Below are positions 16,424 through 24,732 of a DNA stretch of 64,000 nucleotides, in pieces. The stretch lies in assembly GCA_023954855.1 (NCBI GenBank), contig JAGSGY010000010.1:41566-105565 (forward strand). Reading direction: 5' to 3'. This DNA comes from Pseudomonadota bacterium. GTDB taxonomy: Bacteria > Myxococcota_A > UBA796 > GCA-2862545. The number at the start of each line of letters is the position of its first letter. The stretch's first letter is position 1. A model generated the notes under the pieces. It did no database searches and was not told the DNA's origin. It was given only the letters and a program-made list of their open reading frames with translations. The position numbers and the translations under genes were made by a program.

Positions 16424-17985
16424 TGAGCTCGATTTTCAATCTTGCCGACTTGTTCGAGTCCCTTGCCGACGCCTTTCCTGACCGACTTGCGGTGGTGTCT
16501 GGCGACCTGCGCCTGACGTACGGCGAGCTCGATCAGCGGGCGACGCAGCTGGCGAACGCCTTCACTGCGCAGGGCCTCGGAGAGGGCGACCACATCGGTC
16601 TGTACCTGTACAACGGGCACGAGTACATCGAGGCCATGCTCGCGGCCTGGAAGATCCGTGCACGTACGGTCAACGTCAACTACCGCTACGTCGCGGAAGA
16701 GCTGCGCTACATCTTCGAGAATGCCGAGCTGAAGGGCCTTCTCTACGAGGATGAGCTGACGGATCACGTCAACGCGACCAAGACCGACGCGATGACGATG
16801 ATGCTCAGCACCGCAGACTACGAGTCGACGGTCGACGGTGGAGCCAACACCCGTGACTTCGCCCCACGCAGTGACGATGACCTGGTCATCATCTACACCG
16901 GCGGAACCACGGGAATGCCGCGCGGCGTCATGTGGCGGCACGAGGACCTGTTCTTTGCTGCACTGCAGGGCGGAAACCCAGGCGGTGAGTCCTTTCCGAC
17001 GCCCGAAGAGATGGTGCGCCAGCTGACGATCAACGGCGACGGCCTGCACATTCACTGCCCCGCACCGATGATTCATGGCTCTGGCCAGCTCGCCGCCTGG
17101 ATTGCCCTGTTCAACGGCGGCGTGGCCGTCGTCGTGCCTGGCCGGTCCTATCGGCCTGACGAGACACTGCGCCTGTGTGCACAAGAGAACGTGCACTCGA
17201 TCAACATCGTCGGTGACGCCATGGCGCTGCCGCTCGTCGAGGTGCTCGAGAAGGGTGCGAGCTACGACTTGAAGGACCTCTCGGTGATCTCGTCGGCGGG
17301 TGCGGTGCTCTCCGCGAACGTGCTCGAGAAGCTCGAGTCACTGATTCCGTCTGCGATGGTGATGAACAACTTCGGCGCGTCCGAGACCGGTCACCAGGGC
17401 ACCGCGTTCTACGAGGACGGAAAGGCCGTCTGGGTCTTCGACGACCGCCACAGCATTGTGGTCGACGAGAACCTTGATCCGGTTCCGCCGGGCTCCGACA
17501 TCGTCGGAAAGCTGGCGCGCTTCGGGCACATCCCGCTGGGCTACTACAAGGACGAGGTCAAGACTGCGGAGACGTTCTTCGAGAAGAACGGGCAGCGCTT
17601 CGTGATTCCGGGCGACATGGCGATGGTCGCCGAAGACGAGACCGTGATCTTCCTCGGTCGCGGGTCGGTGTGCATCAACACCGGCGGCGAGAAGGTCTAC
17701 GCCGAAGAAGTCGAAGAGGCTCTGAAGCACCATGAGCACGTGTTTGACGCAGTGGTGGTTGGTCTTCCCGACGACCGCTGGGGCCAGCGTGTCGAGGCGC
17801 TCATCACGGCTCGGGTCGACGAGCCCGACCTCGAGGCCATCAACCAGTTCTGCCGCACCAAGCTGGCTGGGTACAAGACCCCGCGCCAGATCTGGGTGGT
17901 CGACGATCTGAACCGGCAGCCCTCGGGCAAGCCGGACTACCGCTGGGCTCGCGAGCGAGCCACCGAGCTTGGAGCGAGCGCATGA
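16423..17985 (+). CDS. Acyl-CoA synthetase, FadD19-like
   Basis: 520 residues; ATG at 16423 overlapping the upstream TGA. The ANL signature is YTGGTTGMPRGVMWRHED (158-175), and the C-terminal catalytic lysine lies in PSGKPDYRW. The segments NVNYRYV, GRGSVCINTGGEKVY and SGKPDYRWA are close to what I recall of mycobacterial FadD19, the ligase that activates C24-branched and C24 sterol side chains. It would load the side-chain carboxylate with CoA. Context supports this: SCP-2, Ltp3/4-like, EchA19-like and FadE26/27-like neighbours. It overlaps the SDR gene by ATGA. Confidence 0.85.
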   Translation: MSSIFNLADLFESLADAFPDRLAVVSGDLRLTYGELDQRATQLANAFTAQGLGEGDHIGLYLYNGHEYIEAMLAAWKIRARTVNVNYRYVAEELRYIFENAELKGLLYEDELTDHVNATKTDAMTMMLSTADYESTVDGGANTRDFAPRSDDDLVIIYTGGTTGMPRGVMWRHEDLFFAALQGGNPGGESFPTPEEMVRQLTINGDGLHIHCPAPMIHGSGQLAAWIALFNGGVAVVVPGRSYRPDETLRLCAQENVHSINIVGDAMALPLVEVLEKGASYDLKDLSVISSAGAVLSANVLEKLESLIPSAMVMNNFGASETGHQGTAFYEDGKAVWVFDDRHSIVVDENLDPVPPGSDIVGKLARFGHIPLGYYKDEVKTAETFFEKNGQRFVIPGDMAMVAEDETVIFLGRGSVCINTGGEKVYAEEVEEALKHHEHVFDAVVVGLPDDRWGQRVEALITARVDEPDLEAINQFCRTKLAGYKTPRQIWVVDDLNRQPSGKPDYRWARERATELGASA

Positions 17986-18707
17986 GACTCGAAGGAAAGA
18001 CCGCCGTCATCACCGGTGCCGCGAGTGGCATTGGTCGCGCGATGGCGCGTAAGTTCGCGGCGGAGGGCGCCAACATCGTCGTGGTCGACATGGACGAGGG
18101 GCGGCTGGGCAAGGTTGTCGCCGAGCTCGAGTGCGAGATGATCTGCGGCGACATCACCGACGAAGCGGTGATTGCGAAGATGTTCGACCGCGAGAAGGTC
18201 GACATCCTCTGCAACAACGCCGGCATTCTCGATGCGCTCACCCCGCTGCATCTCGCCGATGACGCGCTGTATGAGCGGGTCATGCATGTGAACGTCGCAG
18301 GTCCCTTCCGGGCCATGCGCGCGGTGCTTCCGAAGATGGTCGAGGCGGGCTCGGGAACGATCCTCAACACCTGCTCGGCCGCCGCACTGACCGGTGGACG
18401 GGCTGGCGCGGTGTACACGGCCTCCAAGCACGCGCTGCTCGGCTTCACTCGGTCCACGGCCTGGTTCTACGGTGGACAGGGCGTTCGCTGCAATGCGATC
18501 GCGCCCGGTGCCATCGAGACGAAGATGCACTTTCGGCAGCAGCCGAACATGGAGGGCTTCGCGGCCTACCAGAAGCACTTCTCGACGATGCCGCGCCAAG
18601 GAAAGGCCGGCGAGGTTGCAGCGCTCGCTGCCTTCCTCGTCAGTGACGACGCCTCGTATGTGAACGGCGAGATCATCAGCGTCGACGGCGGTTGGAACAG
18701 CTTTTGA
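17982..18707 (+). CDS. Short-chain dehydrogenase/reductase (classical SDR)
   Basis: 241 residues; ATG at 17982 in an ATGA overlap. Classical SDR motifs: TGAASGIG (11-18) for the cofactor, VVVDMD with Asp after strand 2, which favours NAD(H), and NNAG at 78-81. The catalytic tetrad is N104, S132, Y145 and K149, and the C-terminus is DGGW. In this cluster it would oxidise a hydroxyacyl-CoA or a hydroxysteroid; sequence alone does not tell which. No separate 3-hydroxyacyl-CoA dehydrogenase is present, so it could fill that step of the beta-oxidation cycle. Confidence 0.85.
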   Translation: MRLEGKTAVITGAASGIGRAMARKFAAEGANIVVVDMDEGRLGKVVAELECEMICGDITDEAVIAKMFDREKVDILCNNAGILDALTPLHLADDALYERVMHVNVAGPFRAMRAVLPKMVEAGSGTILNTCSAAALTGGRAGAVYTASKHALLGFTRSTAWFYGGQGVRCNAIAPGAIETKMHFRQQPNMEGFAAYQKHFSTMPRQGKAGEVAALAAFLVSDDASYVNGEIISVDGGWNSF

Positions 18708-18715
18708 GCGAGTTT

Positions 18716-19372
18716 ATGCAGCGCTTCTTTGCGTTCGATCCAGGCGAGGATCCGTCCTGGAAGGCGCGTCGTCGTCTGGGAGAAGCCGGACGCGAGCTGG
18801 CCGAGCGCTGCGTGGATGCCACACCGGATGCCGATGCGATCAACAAGGCCGCGGAGCTCGTAGAGCAGGCTGTGGCTTTGCTCGGCGTGGGCCCCACACC
18901 GGCTGAGGTCTTTGCCGACGGTCGCTTTCACGCGGACCCCGCGCGCTATCTCGATCGGAGCGCGATGTTTGGCGACAGCAATCCGCTGGCTCCGCCGATG
19001 CATCTGCGCTGGGAGAATGAGCGCAGCGTGTGTGACATGGCGTTTGGATGGCGTCATGGGGGGGCACCGGGCATCGTGCACGGCGGGCTGATCGCGGCCG
19101 CGCTGGATCAGGTCTCGGGCCACTGCGCGACGCTGGCGGGCCGTAGTGGGCTGACCGTGCAGCTTGACGTCACCTATCGAAAGGCTGTCCCGGTGGGCAC
19201 GCCCTTGCGTCTCGAGGCGTGGGTCGAGACGGCCGAGAAGCGCCGCACCTTCGTGCACGCGACGTGCACGTCCGGAAAGGTCGTCTACGCGACATCCATC
19301 GGGATCTTCGTCGTGATGGACCGCTCGAAGATGCGCAATGTGCTGAATGGCGACGAATCGTCGTCGAGCTGA
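18716..19372 (+). CDS. Hotdog-fold acyl-CoA thioesterase (PaaI-like)
   Basis: 218 residues from the ATG at 18716. An alternative TTG at 18704 would overlap the SDR stop as TTGA, like other genes in the window, and would add four residues; neither has a strong ribosome-binding site. The first ~100 residues are helical and not recognised. The C-terminal half is a hotdog domain with the HGG-type motif GIVHGGLIAAALDQ and the strand LTVQLDVTYRKAVPVG. It would hydrolyse acyl-CoA intermediates, perhaps to recover CoA. The next gene starts 6 bases after its stop. Confidence 0.75.
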   Translation: MQRFFAFDPGEDPSWKARRRLGEAGRELAERCVDATPDADAINKAAELVEQAVALLGVGPTPAEVFADGRFHADPARYLDRSAMFGDSNPLAPPMHLRWENERSVCDMAFGWRHGGAPGIVHGGLIAAALDQVSGHCATLAGRSGLTVQLDVTYRKAVPVGTPLRLEAWVETAEKRRTFVHATCTSGKVVYATSIGIFVVMDRSKMRNVLNGDESSSS

Positions 19373-19378
19373 GGACTC

Positions 19379-20548
19379 ATGTACATCGACACCACACCAG
19401 AACAGAAGGCCTTTCAGGCCGAGGCGCGGGCGCTGTTCGCTCGTCTGATGACGCCGGAGCTTCGCGAAGAGCTGGTCGACCAGGAGGGTGGGGGACCGCG
19501 CTACTACGAGGCCATGGAGGAGCTCGCGGCGGGCGGCTGGCTTGGCGTCGGTTGGCCCAAGCAGTTCGGTGGCCAGGAGCGCCCTCCGATCGAGGAGTTC
19601 CTGTTCTTCGATGAGGCGCACCGCTCGGGCTTTCCCATTCCGCTGCTGACGCTGAACACGGTGGGTCCGACGCTGATTCGCTTTGGCACCGAGGAGCAGA
19701 AGGCGGACTTCTTGCCTCGCATCCTCGCGGGCAAGCTCCACTTCTCGATCGGCTACACCGAGCCATCAGCGGGCACGGACCTCGCGAGTTTGGTCACGAC
19801 GGCCGTACGCGACGGCGATGACTACGTGATCAACGGCCAGAAGATCTTCATCTCTCTCGCCGATTTCGCCGACTACCTGTGGTGCGCATGTCGGACCGAT
19901 CCCGATGCGGCCAAGCACAAGGGGATCAGTATGATCCTCGTGCCGATGAACGCGGAGGGCGTGAGCCACACCCCGATTCGAAACCTCGGCGACTCCAACA
20001 TCCACGCGGTCTACTTGGACAATGTGCGGGTGCCGGTGAGCAATCGCGTCGGCCCCGAAAACGGCGGCTGGAAGATGATCACCACCCAGCTCAACCACGA
20101 GCGCATCGCCCTGATGATGGTGGGTCCGCTCGCCCGGCTCTCGGCCGAGGTGCGGGACTGGGCGCGCGACACCGAGGACGACGGCACGGCCATCCTCGAC
20201 AAGGCCTGGGTCCGCCGCAATCTGGCCACGGTCGAGGCCAAGCTCGAGGTGCTGCGCCTGATGAACTGGCGTCAGGCCTGGAAGATGGGCACCGCCCACG
20301 TCAGCATGCAGGAAGCGAGCGGGCTCAAGGTGTTCGGCAGCGAGTTCTATGTCGAGGGCTATCGACTGCTTCTCGAGATTCTGGGCGTGCAGGGCATGGT
20401 CAAGCACGGCGACACGGCCTTGCTTCGAGGCGAACTAGAGCGGCACTACCGCGCGACACTGGTGCTGACGTTTGGCGGCGGTGTGAACGAAGTGCAGCGC
20501 GACATCATTGCTATGGCGGGGCTTCGGCTTCCGCGGGCCCCGAGGTAG
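19379..20548 (+). CDS. Acyl-CoA dehydrogenase, FadE26/ChsE4-like subunit
   Basis: 389 residues; ATG at 19379. Acyl-CoA dehydrogenase fold with SIGYTEPSAGTDLASL (123-138), the FAD/substrate loop, INGQKIFIS, and NHERIAL (239-245), where E241 sits at the isovaleryl-type position of the catalytic base. The C-terminal TFGGGVNEVQRDIIAMAGL is close to what I recall of FadE26. FadE26-FadE27 form an alpha2beta2 enzyme that dehydrogenates sterol side-chain CoAs. The next gene begins 2 bases after the stop and encodes a partner-like dehydrogenase, supporting a heteromer. Confidence 0.85.
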   Translation: MYIDTTPEQKAFQAEARALFARLMTPELREELVDQEGGGPRYYEAMEELAAGGWLGVGWPKQFGGQERPPIEEFLFFDEAHRSGFPIPLLTLNTVGPTLIRFGTEEQKADFLPRILAGKLHFSIGYTEPSAGTDLASLVTTAVRDGDDYVINGQKIFISLADFADYLWCACRTDPDAAKHKGISMILVPMNAEGVSHTPIRNLGDSNIHAVYLDNVRVPVSNRVGPENGGWKMITTQLNHERIALMMVGPLARLSAEVRDWARDTEDDGTAILDKAWVRRNLATVEAKLEVLRLMNWRQAWKMGTAHVSMQEASGLKVFGSEFYVEGYRLLLEILGVQGMVKHGDTALLRGELERHYRATLVLTFGGGVNEVQRDIIAMAGLRLPRAPR

Positions 20549-20550
20549 AC

Positions 20551-21501
20551 ATGGACTGGTCCGAGAGCGAGATGCAGGAGGCCGTCGGTGGCCTTGCAAA
20601 GCAGGTCTTTCACGGCGAGTCCGACCCTTGGGCGGCACTGGTCGAGTCCCAGGTGCTCGAGCTCGATGGCATGCTCGAGATTGCGACGCTGCTCGTCGAG
20701 GCTGGGCGTGCTGGGGCGGCGGTGCCGGTGTTCGAGACTCTTGTGCTCGGCGCACCCATCGCGCAGTTTGGGACGGCGGTGCCAGCGGGCACGGTGTTGA
20801 CGGCCGGCTTGATCGAGGCTCAGAGCCGGGACCCGAGAAGGGCGCGCACGCGCATCGTCGACGGCAAGCTCTCGGGCGAGAAGGTCTGTGTACCCTGGGC
20901 CGACAAGGCCGAGTTCATCGTCGTGCCGACTGCGGATGGCGTGGCGGTGGCCCGACTCGCCGACTGTGCGGTGACCATGGGCATGGGTACCCACGATCAG
21001 CCGGTGGGAACGGTGTCCTTCGATGGAGTGCCTTGTGAGCGCCTCGGTGGTGACGAGGTCCTCGACTGGTGGCTTCCTCGTGTCGATGTGGGCGTCTGTG
21101 CGCTGCTCTACGGGCTCTCGAAGCAGGCGCTGATCCTGACCGCCAAGTACCTGAGCGACCGCAAGCAGTTCGGCCGGTCGGTCGGCAGCTTCCAGGCCGT
21201 GCAGCAGCGGGCCGCGGATGCTTGGATCGACCTCAATGCGATGGAAGTGACGCTCTGGCAGGCGGCGTGGCGCGTGTCCGAGGGACTCGGATCCGAGCGC
21301 GAGCGCGCGATCGCTCGGTACTGGGCGTCCGAGGGGGCGCACAATGTGACCGCTGCGGCCCAGCACCTGCACGGAGGCTTCGGTTTCGACCGTGATTACG
21401 CAGTTCACCGCTACTTCTTGGCGGTCAAGCAGCACGAGTTTCTCTTGGGTGGCGCCAACGCCCAGCTCGAGGCGCTCGGAGACGTGGTGGCGGCGAGTTA
21501 G
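20551..21501 (+). CDS. Acyl-CoA dehydrogenase, FadE27/ChsE5-like partner subunit
   Basis: 316 residues; ATG at 20551. Acyl-CoA dehydrogenase fold with a shortened N-terminal helical domain. Segments such as SDRKQFGRSVGSFQAVQQR and LHGGFGFDRDYAVHR correspond to the FAD-dimer contact and C-terminal helices. The middle beta domain is much reduced. It is shorter than the ~370 residues usual for this family. Paired with the preceding gene it should complete a heterotetrameric dehydrogenase, in which only one subunit type carries the catalytic base. It is the last gene of the cluster; no terminator is evident before the next lipoprotein gene. Confidence 0.8.
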   Translation: MDWSESEMQEAVGGLAKQVFHGESDPWAALVESQVLELDGMLEIATLLVEAGRAGAAVPVFETLVLGAPIAQFGTAVPAGTVLTAGLIEAQSRDPRRARTRIVDGKLSGEKVCVPWADKAEFIVVPTADGVAVARLADCAVTMGMGTHDQPVGTVSFDGVPCERLGGDEVLDWWLPRVDVGVCALLYGLSKQALILTAKYLSDRKQFGRSVGSFQAVQQRAADAWIDLNAMEVTLWQAAWRVSEGLGSERERAIARYWASEGAHNVTAAAQHLHGGFGFDRDYAVHRYFLAVKQHEFLLGGANAQLEALGDVVAAS

Positions 21502-21530
21502 GCGCCGTGGGTGCTATGATCACGCACCTC

Positions 21531-22520
21531 ATGCGATACCTTCCCGTCCTTGCCCTCCTCGCCCTCCCGGGCTGTCCGAAGAACTCCCCCGATGGCGCGC
21601 TCGATCTGGGCGCCGAGGCGGTGGGTGAGGTGGTGGAGCTCAACTTCGGCTGGGCAGACGCGTGGGAAGCCGACACCAAGGTGCATGTGTCGTACTCCGA
21701 GAACGACCGGGTGCTCCTTGATGAGCGCACGGCCTCGCACGTGCGTCTGCGCCAAGCCCATGGGGCCGTGTTCCTCGTCTGGGGCGAGGGCCAGGTGCGT
21801 CCGGTCACTCAGGTCGCGCCCGCGCCGTCGCACTCGTGGATTGGCCTGCATCTTCATCTCGCTCGCCGTCCGCTCATTGAGCGCGTCGAATTGACGGGAG
21901 AGTTTGCCGGCGCCGGCCGCATCGAGCTCCTCGACGCGGCCCAGGAAGAGGCGTACACGAGCTGGACTGAGTCCCTGCTCGAAGGCATGACCGGACGGGC
22001 TCGCGTTCGAAAGGAGCGGGCCCTCGAGCAGGGCAAGGAATGGTTCTCGGAAGAGCAGGCGCAGGCCATCCTGCGCGAAGAGCACGAGAGCATCACCGGT
22101 CGGTGGATCGGAAGGGCGCTCGAGATCGGCAAGCCGAAGGTCGAACGCGGATCGATCTACGTGCCCGCGGCCGGGGGCATGGTGTCCGCCTCGGTCACCA
22201 TCAAGGCCGAGGGCTATGAGCCTTGTCCCGGAGAGCCGCGCAAGCGCTGCATCCTCCTTCTTCGCGATGCCGAGGCCGACAGTCGTCTACTGACGCGGCA
22301 AATGCAGAGCTGGACCGACGACCAGGCGCTGATCATGGGCCGGCAGGCGCCGAAGCTCGGCCTGGTCGAAGCCAATCGCATCGAGCGGGTCTGGGTCGAA
22401 GCCGAGTCTCTCCGCCCTTGGCGCGAGGAAGACACGCTCGAGACCTTTGCGGAGCTCGTGGAGGGCGGCGAGGAGTCGGCCCGTGAAGTGGTGGTCCGCG
22501 AGTGGGCTTGGCGCCTCTGA
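21531..22520 (+). CDS. Lipoprotein of unknown function
   Basis: 329 residues if started at the ATG at 21531; an ATG at 21516 is also possible and gives a longer n-region. The product has a lipoprotein signal (LALLALPGC, Cys15). The remainder is mixed, with a helical middle (RVRKERALEQGKEWFSEEQAQ) and a predicted strand-rich C-terminus with a Cys pair (PCPGEPRKRC). A TATGAT box at 21515-21520 lies just before the ATG at 21531 and may be a promoter giving a near-leaderless transcript. No family is recognised. Confidence 0.65.
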   Translation: MRYLPVLALLALPGCPKNSPDGALDLGAEAVGEVVELNFGWADAWEADTKVHVSYSENDRVLLDERTASHVRLRQAHGAVFLVWGEGQVRPVTQVAPAPSHSWIGLHLHLARRPLIERVELTGEFAGAGRIELLDAAQEEAYTSWTESLLEGMTGRARVRKERALEQGKEWFSEEQAQAILREEHESITGRWIGRALEIGKPKVERGSIYVPAAGGMVSASVTIKAEGYEPCPGEPRKRCILLLRDAEADSRLLTRQMQSWTDDQALIMGRQAPKLGLVEANRIERVWVEAESLRPWREEDTLETFAELVEGGEESAREVVVREWAWRL

Positions 22521-22526
22521 GCACGA

Positions 22527-22552
22527 AGGCCCACCTCCGAAGAGATGGGCCT
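22527..22552. terminator. Bidirectional hairpin between convergent genes
   Basis: An 11-bp stem with one mismatch (22527-22537 with 22542-22552) closes a CGAA loop, exactly between the stops of the lipoprotein gene (22520) and the acyl-CoA dehydrogenase gene (22572). No long T-run follows on either strand, so it may act as a weak or Rho-assisted terminator or an mRNA 3'-end stabiliser. Confidence 0.5.
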
Positions 22553-22571
22553 CGAACGATTACGGTGGCGA

Positions 22572-24383
22572 CTAGCTGAAGAGAATCGCGTCGAGCGCGC
22601 TCTCGTCGCCGGTGCGGATCGACTTGCCGATGCCCACGGACTCGGGAAGCACGTTGGCCGTGTAGAACTTCAGGTTGAGCAGCTTGCCCTGCAGGAACGG
22701 CGTGTCGGTGCCGCCGTCGATCTTCCGCTTCGCGGCAACCGCCTGGTAGAAGCTCTCCATCGCGAGCTGAATGATGCCCATCATGCGCTGGAAGGGCGTG
22801 GCCTGGAGCATGGCCGACTCGACCTTGCCGGTCATGCCGAGCTGGGCGAGGTGCATCGCCACGGCACCGGCGCTGTCGACGGCCTTTCCGATGACGGCGG
22901 CCTCGGCTTCGAAGCCGAGCTCAGCACCCTTCGCGAGGTCCGCCTTGCACTCTGCCATCCAGTCCATGAACAGCTTTCCGCCCTTGATGCGGAGCTTGCG
23001 GCCGAGCAGGTCGAGGGCCTGGATGCCGTTCGTTCCCTCGTAGATCGACATGATCTTGCCGTCGCGGACGAGCTGCTCGACGGGGTACTCGCTGCAGAAG
23101 CCGTAGCCGCCATACACCTGGACGGCGCTGACGGCGACGTCGAAGCCGATGTCGGTGCAGTGGGCCTTGCAGATCGGCGTGAGCAGGTCGACCTGACCCT
23201 CGAGCTTCTCTTTGAGGGCCTCGTCATCGGTGTTGTCGGCGATGTCGGACTTGTGGGCCATGCGGAACAGCAGCGAGCGCATCGCTTCGACGTGGCACTT
23301 CTGCCACATGAGCATGCGGCGCACGTCGGGGTGGTTGATGATGGTGATGCGCTCGGCATCGGCGTTGCGGAGGTTCGCAAGGCTCGTGCCCTGCACGCGC
23401 TCCTTGGCGTAGGCGCGGGCGAAGTTGAACGCGGCGGCGCCAATCGACAGTCCCTGGGCACCGACGCCGATGCGGGCTTCGTTCATCATGAGGAACATCA
23501 GGGCCATGCCCTGTCCCTCGTTGCCGACCATCCAGCCCTTGCACGGGCCGTTGGCGCCGAGCGCGAGCGTGCAGGTGGCGTTGCCGTGGATGCCCATCTT
23601 CTCTTCGATGCCGACGACGAAGGCACCGTTGCGCTCACCGATCGCGAGGTTCTCGCCGGTGATGAACTTCGGGACGACGAACAGCGACAGGCCCTTGGTG
23701 CCAGCCGGGGCGCCGGGGGTCTTCGCGAGCACGAGGTGCACGATGTTGGCGGCGAGGTCCGAGTCACCACCGGAGATGAAGATCTTCTCGCCCTCGAGCA
23801 AGAACGCGCCTTCTTCGCCATCGACCGGAACCGCCTTGCAGCGGTTGTCGCCGACGGAGCTTCCGGCACCGGCCTCGGTGAGGCACATGGTGCCGGCCCA
23901 CTCGCCGGTGAACATCTTCTCGGCGTACTCTGGGCCCTTGCCCTCGGGGCCGTGGGCGGCGATGACGCGCGCGGCGGCAGCGGTCAGGCCTGGGTACATC
24001 TGGAAGGCCATGCAGGCCCCCGAGAACATCTCGATGCAAGCCATCGCCACCGAGAGCGGAAGGCCGGCGCCGCCGACCTCTGGTGGGGCGTTGAGGCCAA
24101 TCCAGCCGCCTTCGGCCTGCACGTTCCACGCCTTCTGGTAGCCGTCGGGTGTGGTGACGTTGCCTTCGCCGTCGAGGCTGCAGCCCTGGCGGTCGCCGGG
24201 TCCGTTCAGTGGCGCGAGAACCTCGGTCGCGACCCGAGCGGCCTCGTCGATCATGGTGTCGTAGAGGTCCTTGTCGAAGTCCTCATAGGAGGAGAACTTG
24301 GTGAGGTCCGTGTCGATGTCGAGTTGGTCGAAGAGAACGAACTTGACGTCCTCAAGGTCGACGCTGAACTGAGTAGAGCTCAC
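22572..24383 (-). CDS. Acyl-CoA dehydrogenase, large DmdC/FadE5 type
   Basis: 603 residues from a GTG at 24383 with GGAG(G) five bases upstream. The N-terminal extension, central acyl-CoA dehydrogenase domains (MCLTEAGAGSSVGDNRC at ~167-182) and extra C-terminal domain are typical of the ~600-residue branch that includes 3-methylmercaptopropionyl-CoA dehydrogenase (DmdC) and FadE5. The catalytic Glu is E449 in IYEGTNGIQ. It oxidises an acyl-CoA to the 2-enoyl-CoA with FAD, passing electrons to ETF. Chain-length preference is not visible. It is monocistronic and convergent with the lipoprotein gene. Confidence 0.9.
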   Translation of the reverse strand: MSSTQFSVDLEDVKFVLFDQLDIDTDLTKFSSYEDFDKDLYDTMIDEAARVATEVLAPLNGPGDRQGCSLDGEGNVTTPDGYQKAWNVQAEGGWIGLNAPPEVGGAGLPLSVAMACIEMFSGACMAFQMYPGLTAAAARVIAAHGPEGKGPEYAEKMFTGEWAGTMCLTEAGAGSSVGDNRCKAVPVDGEEGAFLLEGEKIFISGGDSDLAANIVHLVLAKTPGAPAGTKGLSLFVVPKFITGENLAIGERNGAFVVGIEEKMGIHGNATCTLALGANGPCKGWMVGNEGQGMALMFLMMNEARIGVGAQGLSIGAAAFNFARAYAKERVQGTSLANLRNADAERITIINHPDVRRMLMWQKCHVEAMRSLLFRMAHKSDIADNTDDEALKEKLEGQVDLLTPICKAHCTDIGFDVAVSAVQVYGGYGFCSEYPVEQLVRDGKIMSIYEGTNGIQALDLLGRKLRIKGGKLFMDWMAECKADLAKGAELGFEAEAAVIGKAVDSAGAVAMHLAQLGMTGKVESAMLQATPFQRMMGIIQLAMESFYQAVAAKRKIDGGTDTPFLQGKLLNLKFYTANVLPESVGIGKSIRTGDESALDAILFS

Positions 24384-24402
24384 GTGAGCCTCCGATTTTC
24401 AC

Positions 24403-24416
24403 TGAATGGGGATTCA
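24403..24416. promoter_or_regulatory. Inverted repeat upstream of the acyl-CoA dehydrogenase start
   Basis: TGAAT-GGGG-ATTCA is a 5-4-5 perfect inverted repeat 20 bases upstream of the GTG. Its TGAAT/ATTCA arms resemble the outer arms of known fatty-acid-degradation repressor sites such as Bacillus FadR, but the spacing is shorter. It is a candidate operator only. Confidence 0.35.
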
Positions 24417-24593
24417 TCCAAGTACCGAACCTCAAGCGTCACTGCAAGGACGCCCGCCTGACACCTGTGCTGAGCTGCCGTAGATGGTGGGCATATGGGT
24501 GGTGTGAAGGGCGTAGTTGGCGGTCTGGCTATTTGGACTTTTGCGCCTATTCGGAGCTCTGTCGCGTCGATTCAGCCGGGCAGTGGGGATCGT

Positions 24594-24633
24594 CTCTCGA
24601 TGTTTCGTCAGGTATGACCTGACGAGTCGAGAG
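24594..24633. other. 40-base hairpin with no neighbouring gene end
   Basis: Outer stem CTCTCGA (24594-24600) pairs with TCGAGAG (24627-24633). The inner stem CGTCAGGT (24606-24613) pairs perfectly with ACCTGACG (24617-24624) around a 3-base ATG loop. It lies between divergent genes, so it is not an ordinary terminator. No T-run follows on either strand. It could be a leader structure of the YceI mRNA, a small RNA, or a protein-binding site. Confidence 0.45.
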
Positions 24634-24732
24634 AAAACTGGAACGAACCGAAAGATTTGTCGCCAGTTGTCGCTAATTCTGGAACAGTCGGGTCGGCGTC
24701 GCTAGACCGGATTCTCTACAGGAGAGTCCAAA

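Larger units (their letters stand above)
24384..24732. other. 349-bp divergent intergenic region with an operator-like repeat and a long hairpin
   Basis: The gap lies between the starts of the acyl-CoA dehydrogenase (minus) and the YceI lipoprotein (plus). It contains a TGAAT-GGGG-ATTCA repeat near the dehydrogenase start and a strong 40-base hairpin at 24594-24633. Its central part is less GC-rich than the flanking genes. A small open frame exists but shows no ribosome-binding site or recognisable domain. Confidence 0.6.

Noticed and set aside
22545..24461. A 638-codon open frame on the plus strand opposite the acyl-CoA dehydrogenase
   Set aside because: It is the antisense shadow of a clear 603-residue enzyme in GC-rich DNA, with low-complexity translation and no ribosome-binding site.
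24517..24705. A 62-codon frame in the divergent gap upstream of the YceI gene
   Set aside because: There is no ribosome-binding site or recognisable domain, and it runs through the strong hairpin; kept only as a remote possibility.
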